From an uncultured Clostridium sp. (GTDB lineage Bacteria > Bacillota > Clostridia > TANB77 > CAG-508): a stretch of DNA of 39,326 nt. Every line of letters begins with the position of its first letter. Position 1 is the stretch's first letter. Made by a program: the position numbers and the translations under genes. The notes below the pieces were generated by a model. That model ran no database searches and had not been told where the DNA came from. It saw only the letters and a program-made list of their open reading frames with translations. The stretch spans positions 1 to 39,326 of the forward strand of contig CAMMTN010000015.1 of NCBI GenBank assembly GCA_946499885.1, written 5' to 3'. This document shows, piece after piece, positions 27,570-36,138 of the stretch.

Positions 27570-28044
27570 ATGTATTTTAATAAAAAAATCATAAAAATAG
27601 TAGGTTATACACTTATATTTTTAGTGATATTTACTTGTTCAGTAGTATTAGCAGTAGATGATAGTATATATGTATGGTCATCAGAAACAGAGCCGCTTAC
27701 TTCAGAAACAAGTGCAGAAATAGAAAAAACTGAAGAAACAAATGGTGACAATTTAAATTTGCAATCAGGAGGAGCAATACTAATAGAACAAAAGACAGGT
27801 AAAGTTTTATATAACCATAATGCACATGAAAAATTAAGACCGGCAAGTGTTACAAAAGTTATGAGTATACTATTAATAATGGAAGCATTAGATTCAGGAA
27901 GAATTGCTTTAACAGATAAAGTTCCATGCACAGAAGATGCAGCTGGAATGGGAGGTTCACAAATTTGGCTAGAAGTAGGAGAAGAACTAACAGTAGATGA
28001 AATGCTAAAAGCAATTTGTGTGGTTTCTGCAAATGACTGTACAG
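27570..28044 (+). CDS. D-alanyl-D-alanine carboxypeptidase, 5' part (gene interrupted)
   Basis: This is the first 158 codons of a penicillin-binding-protein-type D,D-carboxypeptidase (DacF/DacB class), which trims stem peptides of peptidoglycan outside the membrane. A signal peptide covers about residues 5-28. The acylated-serine motif is SVTK (Ser93-Lys96) in RPASVTKVM, and the second motif SAN is at 153-155 in VVSANDCT. Right after ACA G (28044) the sequence changes to an 8,094-bp insert, and the frame stops after TEQFRHL (28064). The gene resumes exactly in frame at 36139. The fragment lacks the KTG motif, so it cannot be active alone. GGGAGG precedes ATG 27570. Confidence 0.92.
28035..28044 (+). 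repeat. Left attachment site (10-bp direct repeat)
   Basis: GACTGTACAG occurs here and at 36129-36138, exactly at the two borders of the insert. Recombining the copies deletes 8,094 bp and restores the carboxypeptidase reading frame (aca gta gca). Such a short core fits a large serine recombinase. Confidence 0.9.
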
Positions 28045-28312
28045 AACAATTCCGACACCTATGAAATACTACAGACAGTAGGATTTTAAAAATATAAAAA
28101 TATAAAATTATAAACACCTAACAAAGAACTGCTTATATAGTAGTTCTTTTAATGTATTTTCTTAGATATCTAACTGATATATAGGAAAATAATGTGTATC
28201 TAGTAAAAAGCTACGCTTTTTAGCTGTTTGGAGGAGAGGAGATATCTCCCTGATCCTGCAAAATTGCTTTGAGGCAAATTTTGAATTGTAGATTTAGAGA
28301 AGGAGTGAGTAT

Positions 28313-28774
28313 ATGAAAAAAGATAATGATAAAGAAAAATTAGTACCAATTATAGTAAGATTACCAAAAGAAAAGAAAGAAATGTTAGAAAAATTAGCTA
28401 GTAAGCAAAGGAGATTTGAATCAGATATTATTAGAAGCGGAATAGAAAAGGAATTAAATATTCAAATGTATAATGATAATTTAGATTTTATAGTCAAACA
28501 ATTAGATAGAATTTTAGATGCAAAACTATCACCATTTATAAAATCACAAAGAAAATTAAATGCAAAATATTTAAGAACAAGTGCTATAAATACATATTTA
28601 TTAGGTGAATTTTTTGATAAAATATTAGGAGATGATATGCATAAGAATTTTATAAAAATGTTAAATAATGCTCGTAATAAAGCTAATTATTATATTAGTC
28701 GTGATACCGAAAATATGACTAAAGAGGATCTATATGATTTTTATACAATAGGAGAAATATATAGAAACGAATAA
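28313..28774 (+). CDS. Small protein with ribbon-helix-helix-like N-terminus
   Basis: The 153-residue product begins with charged residues, then VPIIVRLPKEKKEMLEKLAS and RRFESDIIRSGIEKEL. This beta-strand/helix/helix pattern is typical of ribbon-helix-helix (CopG/Arc-like) DNA-binding proteins. The remaining 110 residues are helical and not recognised. It has a good AGAAGGAGTGAG site before ATG 28313 and a terminator after it. By position it could be a repressor, a partition or copy-control protein, or a directionality factor of the element. Confidence 0.6.
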   Translation: MKKDNDKEKLVPIIVRLPKEKKEMLEKLASKQRRFESDIIRSGIEKELNIQMYNDNLDFIVKQLDRILDAKLSPFIKSQRKLNAKYLRTSAINTYLLGEFFDKILGDDMHKNFIKMLNNARNKANYYISRDTENMTKEDLYDFYTIGEIYRNE

Positions 28775-28795
28775 AATATTTACAATAAAAAAATT

Positions 28796-28833
28796 AAAAA
28801 CTCTAGTTACTAAACAATAGTGCTAGAGTTTTT
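28796..28833 (+). terminator. Terminator after the RHH-like gene
   Basis: AAAAACTCTAG (28796-28806) pairs with CTAGAGTTTTT (28823-28833), an 11-bp stem ending in a T run. Confidence 0.75.
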
Positions 28834-28837
28834 ATTA

Positions 28838-29272
28838 CATATAAATAAAAACGAGAGATGCCGTAAACTCGTTTTAAAACAAAAAAGAGATAGGTTTGAT
28901 GAGCCGATGCAATAAAATTCATTCGTATTCGTGTAAACAGTCTATTTGCACAAAATGCGTAAGTGAGATTTCGTAACGCAAACTCACAATAAACAAAGAG
29001 TTTCAGGAGGCAAAACTTGTAATAATGGATATGCAAATGTAAGAAAAACTTCAAAAAAATTTATAGAAAGTTTTTCTTATTACTTTTGAAATGTTATAGT
29101 ATTTCAAAAGCAATAAAAAGTGTGGGCAAGGATGCACAAGGTTTAAATATAACGGCATTTGCAGTAGATATAGGTATCTACATACTAGACTATCATAAAA
29201 AGCGACGAAATGAGGGGTTTAACTAAATGGTGTATTATTTATCTAAGAAAGGGGATAATACACCATTTTTTT
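28838..29272 (+). ncRNA. Candidate structured RNA region, no clear gene
   Basis: This 435-bp stretch between two terminators holds no convincing start-to-stop gene. It is less AT-rich than its surroundings and contains several hairpins: AAAACGAG/CTCGTTTT (near 28849-28876), GTGAG/CTCAC around a GTAACGC loop (near 28962-28986), AGAAAAACTT/AAGTTTTTCT (near 29041-29075), and TTTTGAAAT/ATTTCAAAA (near 29084-29109). It ends in a perfect 14-bp terminator at 29225-29272. Against a pure RNA reading, one frame from about 28970 to 29226 is open without an ATG and ends GLNITAFAVDIGIYILDYHK, which looks somewhat protein-like. A decayed gene is the alternative. Confidence 0.35.
29225..29272 (+). terminator. 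Terminator closing the candidate RNA
   Basis: AAATGGTGTATTAT (29225-29238) and ATAATACACCATTT (29255-29268) form a perfect 14-bp stem followed by T residues to 29272. Confidence 0.85.
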
Positions 29273-29363
29273 GCTCAAAAATTTCAGGGTTTATTTGACT
29301 AATAATATAGTATTTACGTAAACAAACAATTATTAACTTAATTACAAAATTTTACCAAAACTA

Positions 29364-29392
29364 TTTACATAATTTATGTAGAATGATAAAAT
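29364..29392 (+). promoter_or_regulatory. Promoter with overlapping palindromic operator, HelD-like gene
   Basis: TTTACA (29364-29369) and TAAAAT (29387-29392) are 17 bases apart. TACATAATTTATGTA (29366-29380) is a palindrome with 7-base arms overlapping the -35 box and spacer, and TTTACGTAAA (29313-29322) is a second one upstream. Repressor binding, perhaps by the RHH-like protein, is inference. Confidence 0.5.
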
Positions 29393-29465
29393 AAGAGTGT
29401 TATAATATAAAATACTTTTTAAAGTGAAAGATAATTATTCATTTATGGAGATAGGAGAAAATAGT

Positions 29466-31646
29466 ATGGAAAACAGTGAATTTCAAAAAGAAAAAGAAAA
29501 TTTACAAGAAATAATAGAAAAGTATAGAGAAATTATGCAATACTATAATTTAAGACTTGAAGCAATACCAAGAATATATATGAATAATCCTACTATGATG
29601 AATAACTCTATTGAGATGTATACTGAAAAAATAAGTCTTATGGAAAAAAGTATAAATAAGCCTTATTTTGCAAGATTAGATTTTGCTAGAGATGGAGAAA
29701 CAAAAGTTGAAACACTTTATATTGGTAAAGTTGGAGTTATGGATGAAGAAAATAATAATATTACGATTGACTGGAGAGCACCAGTATCTTCAATGTATTA
29801 TGATAGCAATATAGGTAGAGCTTCATATGAAGCGCCAGAAGGAACATGCACGGGAGAATTACTTTTAAAAAGGCAATATGAAATTGAAAATAGAGAACTA
29901 ATAAGTTTTCAAGATGTTGATACAGTTTCAAATGATGATTTATTAAAACCATATTTAAGTGCAAGTGCAGATAATAGATTAAAAAACATAGTATCAACAA
30001 TACAACAAGAACAAAATTCAATTATAAGAGAGTCTATATCAAAAAATATAATTATACAAGGTGTTGCTGGAAGTGGAAAAACAACTGTAGCATTACATAG
30101 AATTGCTTATTTAGTATATAACAATCGAGATACAATAAAACCAAATCAATATTTAGTTATAGGACCAAATAAATTTTTTGTAAATTATATATCTGGTGTA
30201 TTACCGGATTTAGATGTAGAAAATGTAAAACAATTGACTTATGAGGAATTATGTTCAGAATTTTTAAATGAAGACATTGAATTAATTAATGAAGATAAAA
30301 AGTTAATTATGTCCATATCAGATGAAAAAATATTAAACTATGAAAAATTTAAGGTTTCTATGAAGTTTAAGCAAGCATTGGACAAATTTATAAAAGAAAT
30401 GGATAACAATATAATACCAGATAAAAATATAGAAATAAAAGGATATGAAGTAATAACAAATAATACTATTAAAGATATTTATTTTTCTATAGAGAATTCT
30501 AATATTTATAATACAATTAAGAACAAGCTAGATAGAACTAACTTAATACTATCAAAATATATTGATGATAAATATGATGAAATAATGGAAAATGTAAAAA
30601 AACAATATCAAAAAAATATAAATGTAGTTTCTAAAGAAATTAATAAAAATGAACTAGAAAAATTGAATTTTGTAGAAAAAGAAATAAAAACAGGCTGTAA
30701 AACAAGCCTAAAGAAATATTTCAAGACATTTATTCCTGACATTATAAATGTATATATTAAATTTTTAACAAATATAAAAAAATATATAGATGGTGAAGAA
30801 TTTTATAATATAGAAACAAAAATACAAACTAATATTAATAATATAAAAGAACGAAAAGTGGAATTTGAAGATTTAAGTGCTTTAATTTATTTAAAATGTA
30901 AATTATTAGGAGTGGAAGAATATGATCAATATAGACAAGTAGCAATAGATGAAGCACAAGATTTTGGTAATTTCAGTTTTTATGCTCTAAAATGTTTATT
31001 AAGAAATTCTACTTTTAGTATATTTGGAGACTTAGCACAATCAATTTATCAATATAGAGGTATAAAGAATTGGGAAGAAGTTGAAGAAAACACATTTGAA
31101 GATGAATGTGAAACAAAATATCTTTTAAAGAGTTATAGAACTACAACAGAGATAATGAATTCTGCTAATAATATTACTAATTATATAAAATTAAATACCG
31201 CTAAACCAGTAATAAGACATGGAAAACCAGTAAATTTTATTAATTATAATAATGATACTGAACAAATTAACATAATAATAAAAATATTGAACCAATATAA
31301 AGAAGATGGATATAAAACTGTTGCTATAATTTGTAAAGATGAAGAAGAAGCTACATTAATAAATCACAAATTACAATTATCTAATATAGAAATTAATAAT
31401 ATAACAGATTCAGATACACAGTATAATGGTGGAGTATGTACAATAACAAGTTATCTAGCAAAAGGATTAGAATTTGATGGTGTTATTATTGCTAATGCTA
31501 CTGAAGGTAAATATAATTCCAATAAAGGTATTGATATGAAATTATTATATGTAGCAATGACAAGACCATTACATGAATTAAATGTATTATATAACAATAT
31601 TATTGTTAAGCCATTACAAACAGAAGAAAAAATATCTTTTAAATAA
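29466..31646 (+). CDS. HelD-like UvrD-family helicase
   Basis: The 726-residue product is a superfamily 1 ATPase. The N-terminal arm is a coiled coil (1-70) followed by PYFARLDFA and YIGKVGVMDEENNNITIDWRA, the conserved HelD core. Walker A is GVAGSGKTT (199-207), Walker B is in AIDEAQDFG (about 493-500), followed by FGDLAQSIYQYRG, LLKSYRTTTEIM, and the C-terminal YLAKGLEFDGVII and LLYVAMTRP. HelD proteins free stalled RNA polymerase from nucleic acid. Mobile-element and phage-linked versions are common, and a role in keeping the element's transcription or replication going is inference. ATG 29466 has GGAGA at seven bases. Confidence 0.85.
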   Translation: MENSEFQKEKENLQEIIEKYREIMQYYNLRLEAIPRIYMNNPTMMNNSIEMYTEKISLMEKSINKPYFARLDFARDGETKVETLYIGKVGVMDEENNNITIDWRAPVSSMYYDSNIGRASYEAPEGTCTGELLLKRQYEIENRELISFQDVDTVSNDDLLKPYLSASADNRLKNIVSTIQQEQNSIIRESISKNIIIQGVAGSGKTTVALHRIAYLVYNNRDTIKPNQYLVIGPNKFFVNYISGVLPDLDVENVKQLTYEELCSEFLNEDIELINEDKKLIMSISDEKILNYEKFKVSMKFKQALDKFIKEMDNNIIPDKNIEIKGYEVITNNTIKDIYFSIENSNIYNTIKNKLDRTNLILSKYIDDKYDEIMENVKKQYQKNINVVSKEINKNELEKLNFVEKEIKTGCKTSLKKYFKTFIPDIINVYIKFLTNIKKYIDGEEFYNIETKIQTNINNIKERKVEFEDLSALIYLKCKLLGVEEYDQYRQVAIDEAQDFGNFSFYALKCLLRNSTFSIFGDLAQSIYQYRGIKNWEEVEENTFEDECETKYLLKSYRTTTEIMNSANNITNYIKLNTAKPVIRHGKPVNFINYNNDTEQINIIIKILNQYKEDGYKTVAIICKDEEEATLINHKLQLSNIEINNITDSDTQYNGGVCTITSYLAKGLEFDGVIIANATEGKYNSNKGIDMKLLYVAMTRPLHELNVLYNNIIVKPLQTEEKISFK

Positions 31647-31727
31647 TGTGATAATATAGAAAATACCTTGACAACATATAAAAACAGAGTTAACATCACA
31701 CACCAAGTAAAGGGAGGTGATGTTTAT

Positions 31728-32049
31728 ATGAAGTTTGTTGATTTAGATGCAATGGTAGAAGATAATATAATTCATATTATTTATTTAAAAAGAGAAGAAG
31801 AGGGAAGTATAAGAACTGATGAGCTTAGAAAAGAAAGAAAAAATTTATTTATTAAAAGAAGTAATATTTATACAACTCTTATGAAATTAATAAAAAAGCT
31901 ACCAAAAAGTTATAGATATAGGGTAATTGATAAAATAGAGGAATATGCTGAAATAATAGATGAAGAAAATTCAGCATATATGGAAAAATATTATGAAACT
32001 CGGATTTAAAGATGCAATAAAACTTATAACACAATGCCAAAATAAGTAA
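31728..32049 (+). CDS. Small conserved element protein, +1 frameshift at CGG
   Basis: The protein is helical and charged. It starts MKFVDLDAMVEDNIIHIIYL, with a strong AGGGAGGTGA site. The zero frame ends at YYETRI because codon 92 is CGG (32001-32003) and TAA follows after one codon. Skipping C32001 gives GGA TTT AAA GAT GCA (GFKDA) and 14 more codons to TAA at 32049: 106 residues. From memory, small proteins of this type in clostridial elements end with a YMEKYY-x-TGF-x-DG-like motif, which supports the restored frame. The function is unknown. It shows that a mobile gene uses the same CGG arrangement as the chromosomal genes. Confidence 0.7.
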
Positions 32050-32073
32050 AATTAAAACTAAATACATACTAAA

Positions 32074-32119
32074 AAATAAGAATATTATCAAAAATAAAGA
32101 TAATATTCTTATTTTTTTT
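32074..32119 (+). terminator. Terminator after the small element gene
   Basis: AAATAAGAATATTATC (32074-32089) pairs with GATAATATTCTTATTT (32099-32114), a perfect 16-bp stem followed by eight T. Confidence 0.88.
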
Positions 32120-32518
32120 GAAAAATTTTAATTTTTTTATAAAAAATGAGAAAAATTAGACCTCTGATGGATTTTTATAAGTAGAGAGATATGTGAGAAA
32201 TACTGTCATCAATAACAAAAATTTAAAAAAATTAAAAAAATTTTCAAAAAATGAGATGTTTTTTAAATTTTTTGGACTTTTATATATAGATACGAAATGA
32301 GTGAAATAAAAAAGTAGAGTAAAAACTCTATAAGTTTTGTCATGCATAAAAAGTGTTAGTAAAAAGTTGCAAATAAAATTAACTGTCACTTAGTAAAAAA
32401 ATTGTAAGAAGTTCTTAAGTATCTGAATATAAAATAGGACTTGCAAAAAAAGTACTTAAATATCTTTAGTAATAAAAAGAAGATTAATGCATAGTTATTT
32501 ATTATGAGGTGAGACAAA
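32120..32518. other. AT-rich gap inside the element
   Basis: About 400 bp of very AT-rich sequence. I see no gene with a usable start, no RNA gene and no strong repeat. Runs of A and T dominate. It might hold promoter or replication signals, but nothing specific supports that. Confidence 0.4.
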
Positions 32519-32641
32519 GGTTGAAAAATAATTACAATTTTGACGTTGTCAAACTTCATTTAAAATTTAATCAACGTACAATGAGTACGCCTCATAAATT
32601 TTAAATTCGTTTTCCTAGTCAAAATTTAATTCTTTTTCAAC
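32519..32641. repeat. About 120-bp palindromic intergenic repeat, copy 2
   Basis: This matches the 4212 copy along its whole length: ATTACAATTTTGACG, AAACTTCATTT, GTACGCCTCATAAATTT, AAATTCGTTTTCCTAG and CAAAATTTAATTCTTTTTCAA are shared or nearly so. Changes tend to preserve pairing (GACTAG/TTGTC region, CGTAC apex). The outer flanks GTTGAAAAA and TTTTTCAAC are also inverted. Confidence 0.7.
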
Positions 32642-32667
32642 ATACTATGGAGGGAATGTATATTTAT

Positions 32668-32814
32668 ATGGAAACTAAAAATAAAACAGAATCTACAAAT
32701 GATAATGCAAACAATTCTGAACTAAAGTTTTCTGTTAAGTTCAAAGAAGATGGAGAGAGTTTTCAAAATATAATGGAGAAAATTTTGATAAACAAGATAA
32801 ATAAAAACACTTAA
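32668..32814 (+). CDS. 48-residue protein upstream of the recombinases
   Basis: The product starts METKNKTESTNDNANN and then has ELKFSVKFKEDGESFQNIMEKILI. A disordered, polar N-terminus is followed by a strand and a helix. Small proteins of this pattern often precede large serine recombinases in clostridial elements, and a role as recombination directionality factor is a guess. GGAGGG at 32649 lies 13 bases before ATG 32668; an in-frame ATG at 32656 is too close to it. No longer frame is available. Confidence 0.55.
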   Translation: METKNKTESTNDNANNSELKFSVKFKEDGESFQNIMEKILINKINKNT

Positions 32815-32882
32815 AACTATTGAAAAGAAGTTACTTAAGAGTTATAACACATATAGGTGTTTATAATAGTTAGGAGGCTATT

Positions 32883-34523
32883 TTGAACATAGAAAAAAAT
32901 ATAGAATATAGTGTAGCAATTTATATTCGTTTAAGTAAAGAGGATGGTGATAAAGAAGAAAGCGAAAGTGTTACTAATCAAAGAAAAATTTTGAGAGCTT
33001 TTGCAGAAGAAAATCATTATAGAATTTATGACGAATATGTAGATGATGGATATACTGGTACAAACTTTAATAGACCAGATTTTAAAAGGATGATAACTGA
33101 TATAGAAAATAAAAAAGTAAATATGGTCATTACAAAAAGTTTATCAAGATTAGGAAGAGATTATATTGAAACTGGTAGGTACATAGAAAAATACTTTCCT
33201 GAAAATAATATTAGGTATATAGCTGTATTAGATGATGTAGATACTTTTCTTGATAAAAACTGTGATACAGTTGCACTCAAAAATATTTTTAATGATTTTT
33301 TTGCAAAAGAAACTTCTAAAAATGTAAAGAGAACAAAAAACAAAAAGAAAAAGGAAGGATTCTATTACATTACATATGCACCTTTTGGATATAAAAAAGT
33401 AAGTAAATCTGGAAGAATTGAAATAGACGAGGTACAATCGAAAATTGTAAAAATGATATTTGATTTATTTATTGCTGGTAAAGGTACATATCAAATTGCT
33501 AAAGAATTAAACAATTTAAAAATAGATCCACCTGGTTTACAAATGAAAATGGCAAATGTGTTGAAAAATACAACAGATACTACAAATAAGTGGAGTCATA
33601 ATACTGTTAGAAGAATTTTAGAAAATGAAAGTTATATTGGAAATTGTGTGCAAAATAAAACTAAAAAGATTAGTTATAAAAGTAAAAAAATAATTTCGTT
33701 ATCTGAAGAAGAATATACTATTACAGAAAAACATCATGAAGCAATAATTGATTTAGATAAGTTTAATCTAGTACAGAAAATACTAGCAAATCATAAGAAT
33801 AATAAAGTACGAGACACCGATGTTTTATTAAAAGGAATATTATATTGTAGCCATTGTAATAATAAATTAATTATTAGGACGAAAACAGATAAAACAAAAA
33901 GTGGAGAAAAAATAAGAAGATATATTTACTGTCAAACTGCAAATAAAGAATTTTCAAACAAAAAATGTTATAAGAAGTATATTAATTATGATAAATTTGA
34001 AAAGGAGACTTTGGATAAAATAACAGAAATATTAAACATGTACATAAATTCAAATGCTTTCAAAAATGAAGAAGCTTTAAAGAAATTATTAGAATCACAA
34101 GAAAGCAGATATACTATTGATAACAAAATAAAGAAATTAAATAATGATTTAGAAAATATAAATAAAAAAATAAATATGGCATATAGTGATAGATTAAATG
34201 GAATATTAGAAGAACAAGATTTTAAACTATTCTCGGTAGGACTAATTAATGAAAGAAAAAGAATTGAAAGTTTACTTTATGAATTAAAGAGTCAGATAAA
34301 AGGTTTTAGTGAAAATATGATGAGTGAAACCATTAAATCTGATATGAAAAAAGTAATAGAGAATCTTTTAAAAAATAAATTATATACAAAGGAAGTGTTG
34401 AATCAATTAGTTAATAGAATAGAAGTAGATAAAAATAATAATGTAATAATTTATTTTAATTTCCACGAATTAAATTGTTTGGGAGGTGTGATAGAAAATG
34501 TCAAACAAGCAGTTAATTTATAA
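32883..34523 (+). CDS. Large serine recombinase, first of a tandem pair
   Basis: The 546-residue protein has the resolvase catalytic domain (about 9-150) with the nucleophile in YIRLSKEDGD, then SVTNQR, TKSLSRLGRDYIETG and the DDVDTF loop. A recombinase (DNA-binding) domain follows, with YAPFGYKK and WSHNTVRRILENESYIGN. A zinc ribbon comes next, with LYCSHCNNKL and a second Cys pair, interrupted by a long coiled coil (about 395-480). It starts at TTG 32883, set by AGGAGG five bases upstream. It should cut and rejoin the att sites at the carboxypeptidase gene, perhaps together with its neighbour. Confidence 0.93.
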   Translation: MNIEKNIEYSVAIYIRLSKEDGDKEESESVTNQRKILRAFAEENHYRIYDEYVDDGYTGTNFNRPDFKRMITDIENKKVNMVITKSLSRLGRDYIETGRYIEKYFPENNIRYIAVLDDVDTFLDKNCDTVALKNIFNDFFAKETSKNVKRTKNKKKKEGFYYITYAPFGYKKVSKSGRIEIDEVQSKIVKMIFDLFIAGKGTYQIAKELNNLKIDPPGLQMKMANVLKNTTDTTNKWSHNTVRRILENESYIGNCVQNKTKKISYKSKKIISLSEEEYTITEKHHEAIIDLDKFNLVQKILANHKNNKVRDTDVLLKGILYCSHCNNKLIIRTKTDKTKSGEKIRRYIYCQTANKEFSNKKCYKKYINYDKFEKETLDKITEILNMYINSNAFKNEEALKKLLESQESRYTIDNKIKKLNNDLENINKKINMAYSDRLNGILEEQDFKLFSVGLINERKRIESLLYELKSQIKGFSENMMSETIKSDMKKVIENLLKNKLYTKEVLNQLVNRIEVDKNNNVIIYFNFHELNCLGGVIENVKQAVNL

Positions 34524-36054
34524 TGTAGGAATGTATTTAAGGTTAAGTAAAGAAGATGGAGATGGGGAAAGTGAAAGCATCACAAACCAAAGAAAAATAA
34601 TTAAAGAGTATATTGATAAACATTATAATATGAATTTGTATGATGAATATGTAGATGATGGATATAGTGGAGCTAATTTTAATAGACCAGATTTTAGAAG
34701 AATGATTTCAGATGTTGAGAATAAAAAAATAAATATGATTATAACTAAAAATCTTGCTAGACTTGGAAGAGATTATATAGACACAGGTTATTATATAGAA
34801 AAATTTTTTCCAGACTATAATGTCAGATATATTGCTATTTTAGATGATGTAGATAATTTTGTAGATAGTATAAGCAATGACTTTATGCCAATTAAATCTG
34901 TTATAAATGAAAAACATTGTAAAGACACATCAATGGCAGTGAAGAAGAGCAAAAGAAGAAAAATGAAGGATGGATTTTATGCTTGTACGACACCACCATT
35001 TGGATATAAAAAGGATCCTGAAAATCAAGGAAAGCTGATAATAGATGAAGTAAGTTCCAAAACAGTAAAAAAAATATTTGAGTTAAAAGAAAATGGATAT
35101 ACAATAAATCAAATAGTAGATTATCTAGAGAAAAATAATTACATGACACCTGCAGAGTATATGAAAATAAGAGGGCTTGAAAACATAGAAAATAAAGATA
35201 TATGGAAAGCAAGTTCTGTAAAAAGAATTTTATGTAACAAAGTTTATCTAGGCTGTTGTTTAAGAGGAAAGACACAAAAAATAAGTTATAAATCTAATAA
35301 TAGAATTTATGTGAAAAGAAGTGACTATATTTGTATTAAGGATTCACATGAAGCTATAATAGATGAAGTGACTTTTGCTAATGTACATAATAATAGGAAA
35401 TATGGATTAATTGGAAACACAAAAGATAATGAATATCTTCTTAAAGATTTAATTTATTGTAAAGAATGTGGAAAAAAACTTATTTTTAAGAAACGAAAAA
35501 ATGATGTTGAATTATATTGCAGACAAAATGCAGAAAATAATAAGTTATGTTCTAATAATTGTAAAATAAAATATTCTAATTTAGAAAACAAAACATTTTT
35601 TTATTTAGAAGAAATGTATAAAATGTATTTGAATTCTTCAGAAGCTAAGGACAAGTTATATAAGGATATTATTATAGATAGAATTAAGAATATAGAAAGT
35701 AACAAAAAACAATTAGAAAGAGAAATTTCATCTATAAGTTTTAAAATATCAAATTTATATAATAAGAGATTATCAGAAGAAATTGATGAAAAGAATTATA
35801 AGGAGCAATATCAAGAATTATCTAATTATCGAAAAAAACTACAATGTGAAATTAATAATATTGAAGAAAACTTCGGTGAGGAAAGAAACAAATTAGATTC
35901 TTTAAGTCATAGAAACGAAATATTAAATAAATTGGAGAAGATTGAGCAGAAAAATTTTAATAATATAAGTATTAGAGAACTGATAGATAAAATAGAAATT
36001 TACAAAAATGATATAGATATACAATTTAAATTTTCTAAATTAGAGCAAACATAA
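34498..36054 (+). CDS. Large serine recombinase, second of a tandem pair
   Basis: The 518-residue protein has the same layout as its neighbour: MYLRLSKEDGDGESESITNQR with the catalytic Ser, TKNLARLGRDYIDTGYYIEKF, DDVDNF, TPPFGYKKDPEN, SSVKRILCNKVYLGC, a zinc ribbon (LIYCKECGKKL with further Cys pairs) and a coiled coil. The first 150 residues are clearly similar to the first copy, the rest much less, so the pair is an old duplication. It overlaps the first gene by 26 bp, so the two are probably made together. It ends 75 bp before the right attachment site. Paired recombinases are known in SCC elements (CcrA/CcrB). Confidence 0.93.
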   Translation: MSNKQLIYNVGMYLRLSKEDGDGESESITNQRKIIKEYIDKHYNMNLYDEYVDDGYSGANFNRPDFRRMISDVENKKINMIITKNLARLGRDYIDTGYYIEKFFPDYNVRYIAILDDVDNFVDSISNDFMPIKSVINEKHCKDTSMAVKKSKRRKMKDGFYACTTPPFGYKKDPENQGKLIIDEVSSKTVKKIFELKENGYTINQIVDYLEKNNYMTPAEYMKIRGLENIENKDIWKASSVKRILCNKVYLGCCLRGKTQKISYKSNNRIYVKRSDYICIKDSHEAIIDEVTFANVHNNRKYGLIGNTKDNEYLLKDLIYCKECGKKLIFKKRKNDVELYCRQNAENNKLCSNNCKIKYSNLENKTFFYLEEMYKMYLNSSEAKDKLYKDIIIDRIKNIESNKKQLEREISSISFKISNLYNKRLSEEIDEKNYKEQYQELSNYRKKLQCEINNIEENFGEERNKLDSLSHRNEILNKLEKIEQKNFNNISIRELIDKIEIYKNDIDIQFKFSKLEQT

Positions 36055-36067
36055 TTTAAATAAGTAA

Positions 36068-36092
36068 TCGACTATTAAAATAGTCGAAAAAA
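36068..36092 (+). terminator. Terminator after the recombinases
   Basis: TCGACTA (36068-36074) and TAGTCGA (36081-36087) form a short hairpin. The following tract is A-rich on this strand, so it would work better for transcripts on the minus strand; its use is uncertain. Confidence 0.35.
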
Positions 36093-36128
36093 ATTAAAAA
36101 AATTTAGTGTCTGAATTGTACTGGCTAA

Positions 36129-36138
36129 GACTGTACAG
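36129..36138 (+). repeat. Right attachment site (10-bp direct repeat)
   Basis: GACTGTACAG here matches 28035-28044. Just upstream, GTACTGGCTAAGACTGTAC has arms that could pair in part, as expected for a recombinase half-site. Confidence 0.9.

Larger units (their letters stand above)
28045..36138. mobile_element. 8,094-bp integrative element inserted in a carboxypeptidase gene
   Basis: The element lies between two 10-bp direct repeats and has in order: a 268-bp leader with hairpins, a small DNA-binding-like protein, a possible structured RNA, a HelD-like helicase, a small conserved protein with a CGG frameshift, a copy of the 120-bp palindromic repeat, a 48-residue protein, and two overlapping large serine recombinases ending 75 bp from the right border. 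No structural phage genes, relaxase or conjugation genes are seen. Its orientation matches the host gene. Removal would rebuild an intact 418-residue carboxypeptidase. The layout resembles small site-specific elements that interrupt sporulation genes and are excised in the mother cell (for example skin in sigK). Whether excision is regulated here is inference. Confidence 0.9.

Noticed and set aside
28803-29054. 83-residue minus-strand frame in the element
   Set aside because: It is rich in Phe, Leu and Tyr from AT-rich DNA, has no ribosome site, and overlaps the terminator and hairpins. It looks like chance.
32156-32389. 77-residue minus-strand frame in the AT-rich gap
   Set aside because: Phe/Leu-rich composition, no ribosome binding site, and no recognisable motif.
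4212-32641. CRISPR array from repeated hairpins
   Set aside because: The repeats are few, far apart and palindromic over 120 bp, with no regular spacers and no cas genes.
28045-36138. Insert as a prophage or conjugative transposon
   Set aside because: No capsid, tail, relaxase or type IV secretion genes are present. The element is only about 8 kb.
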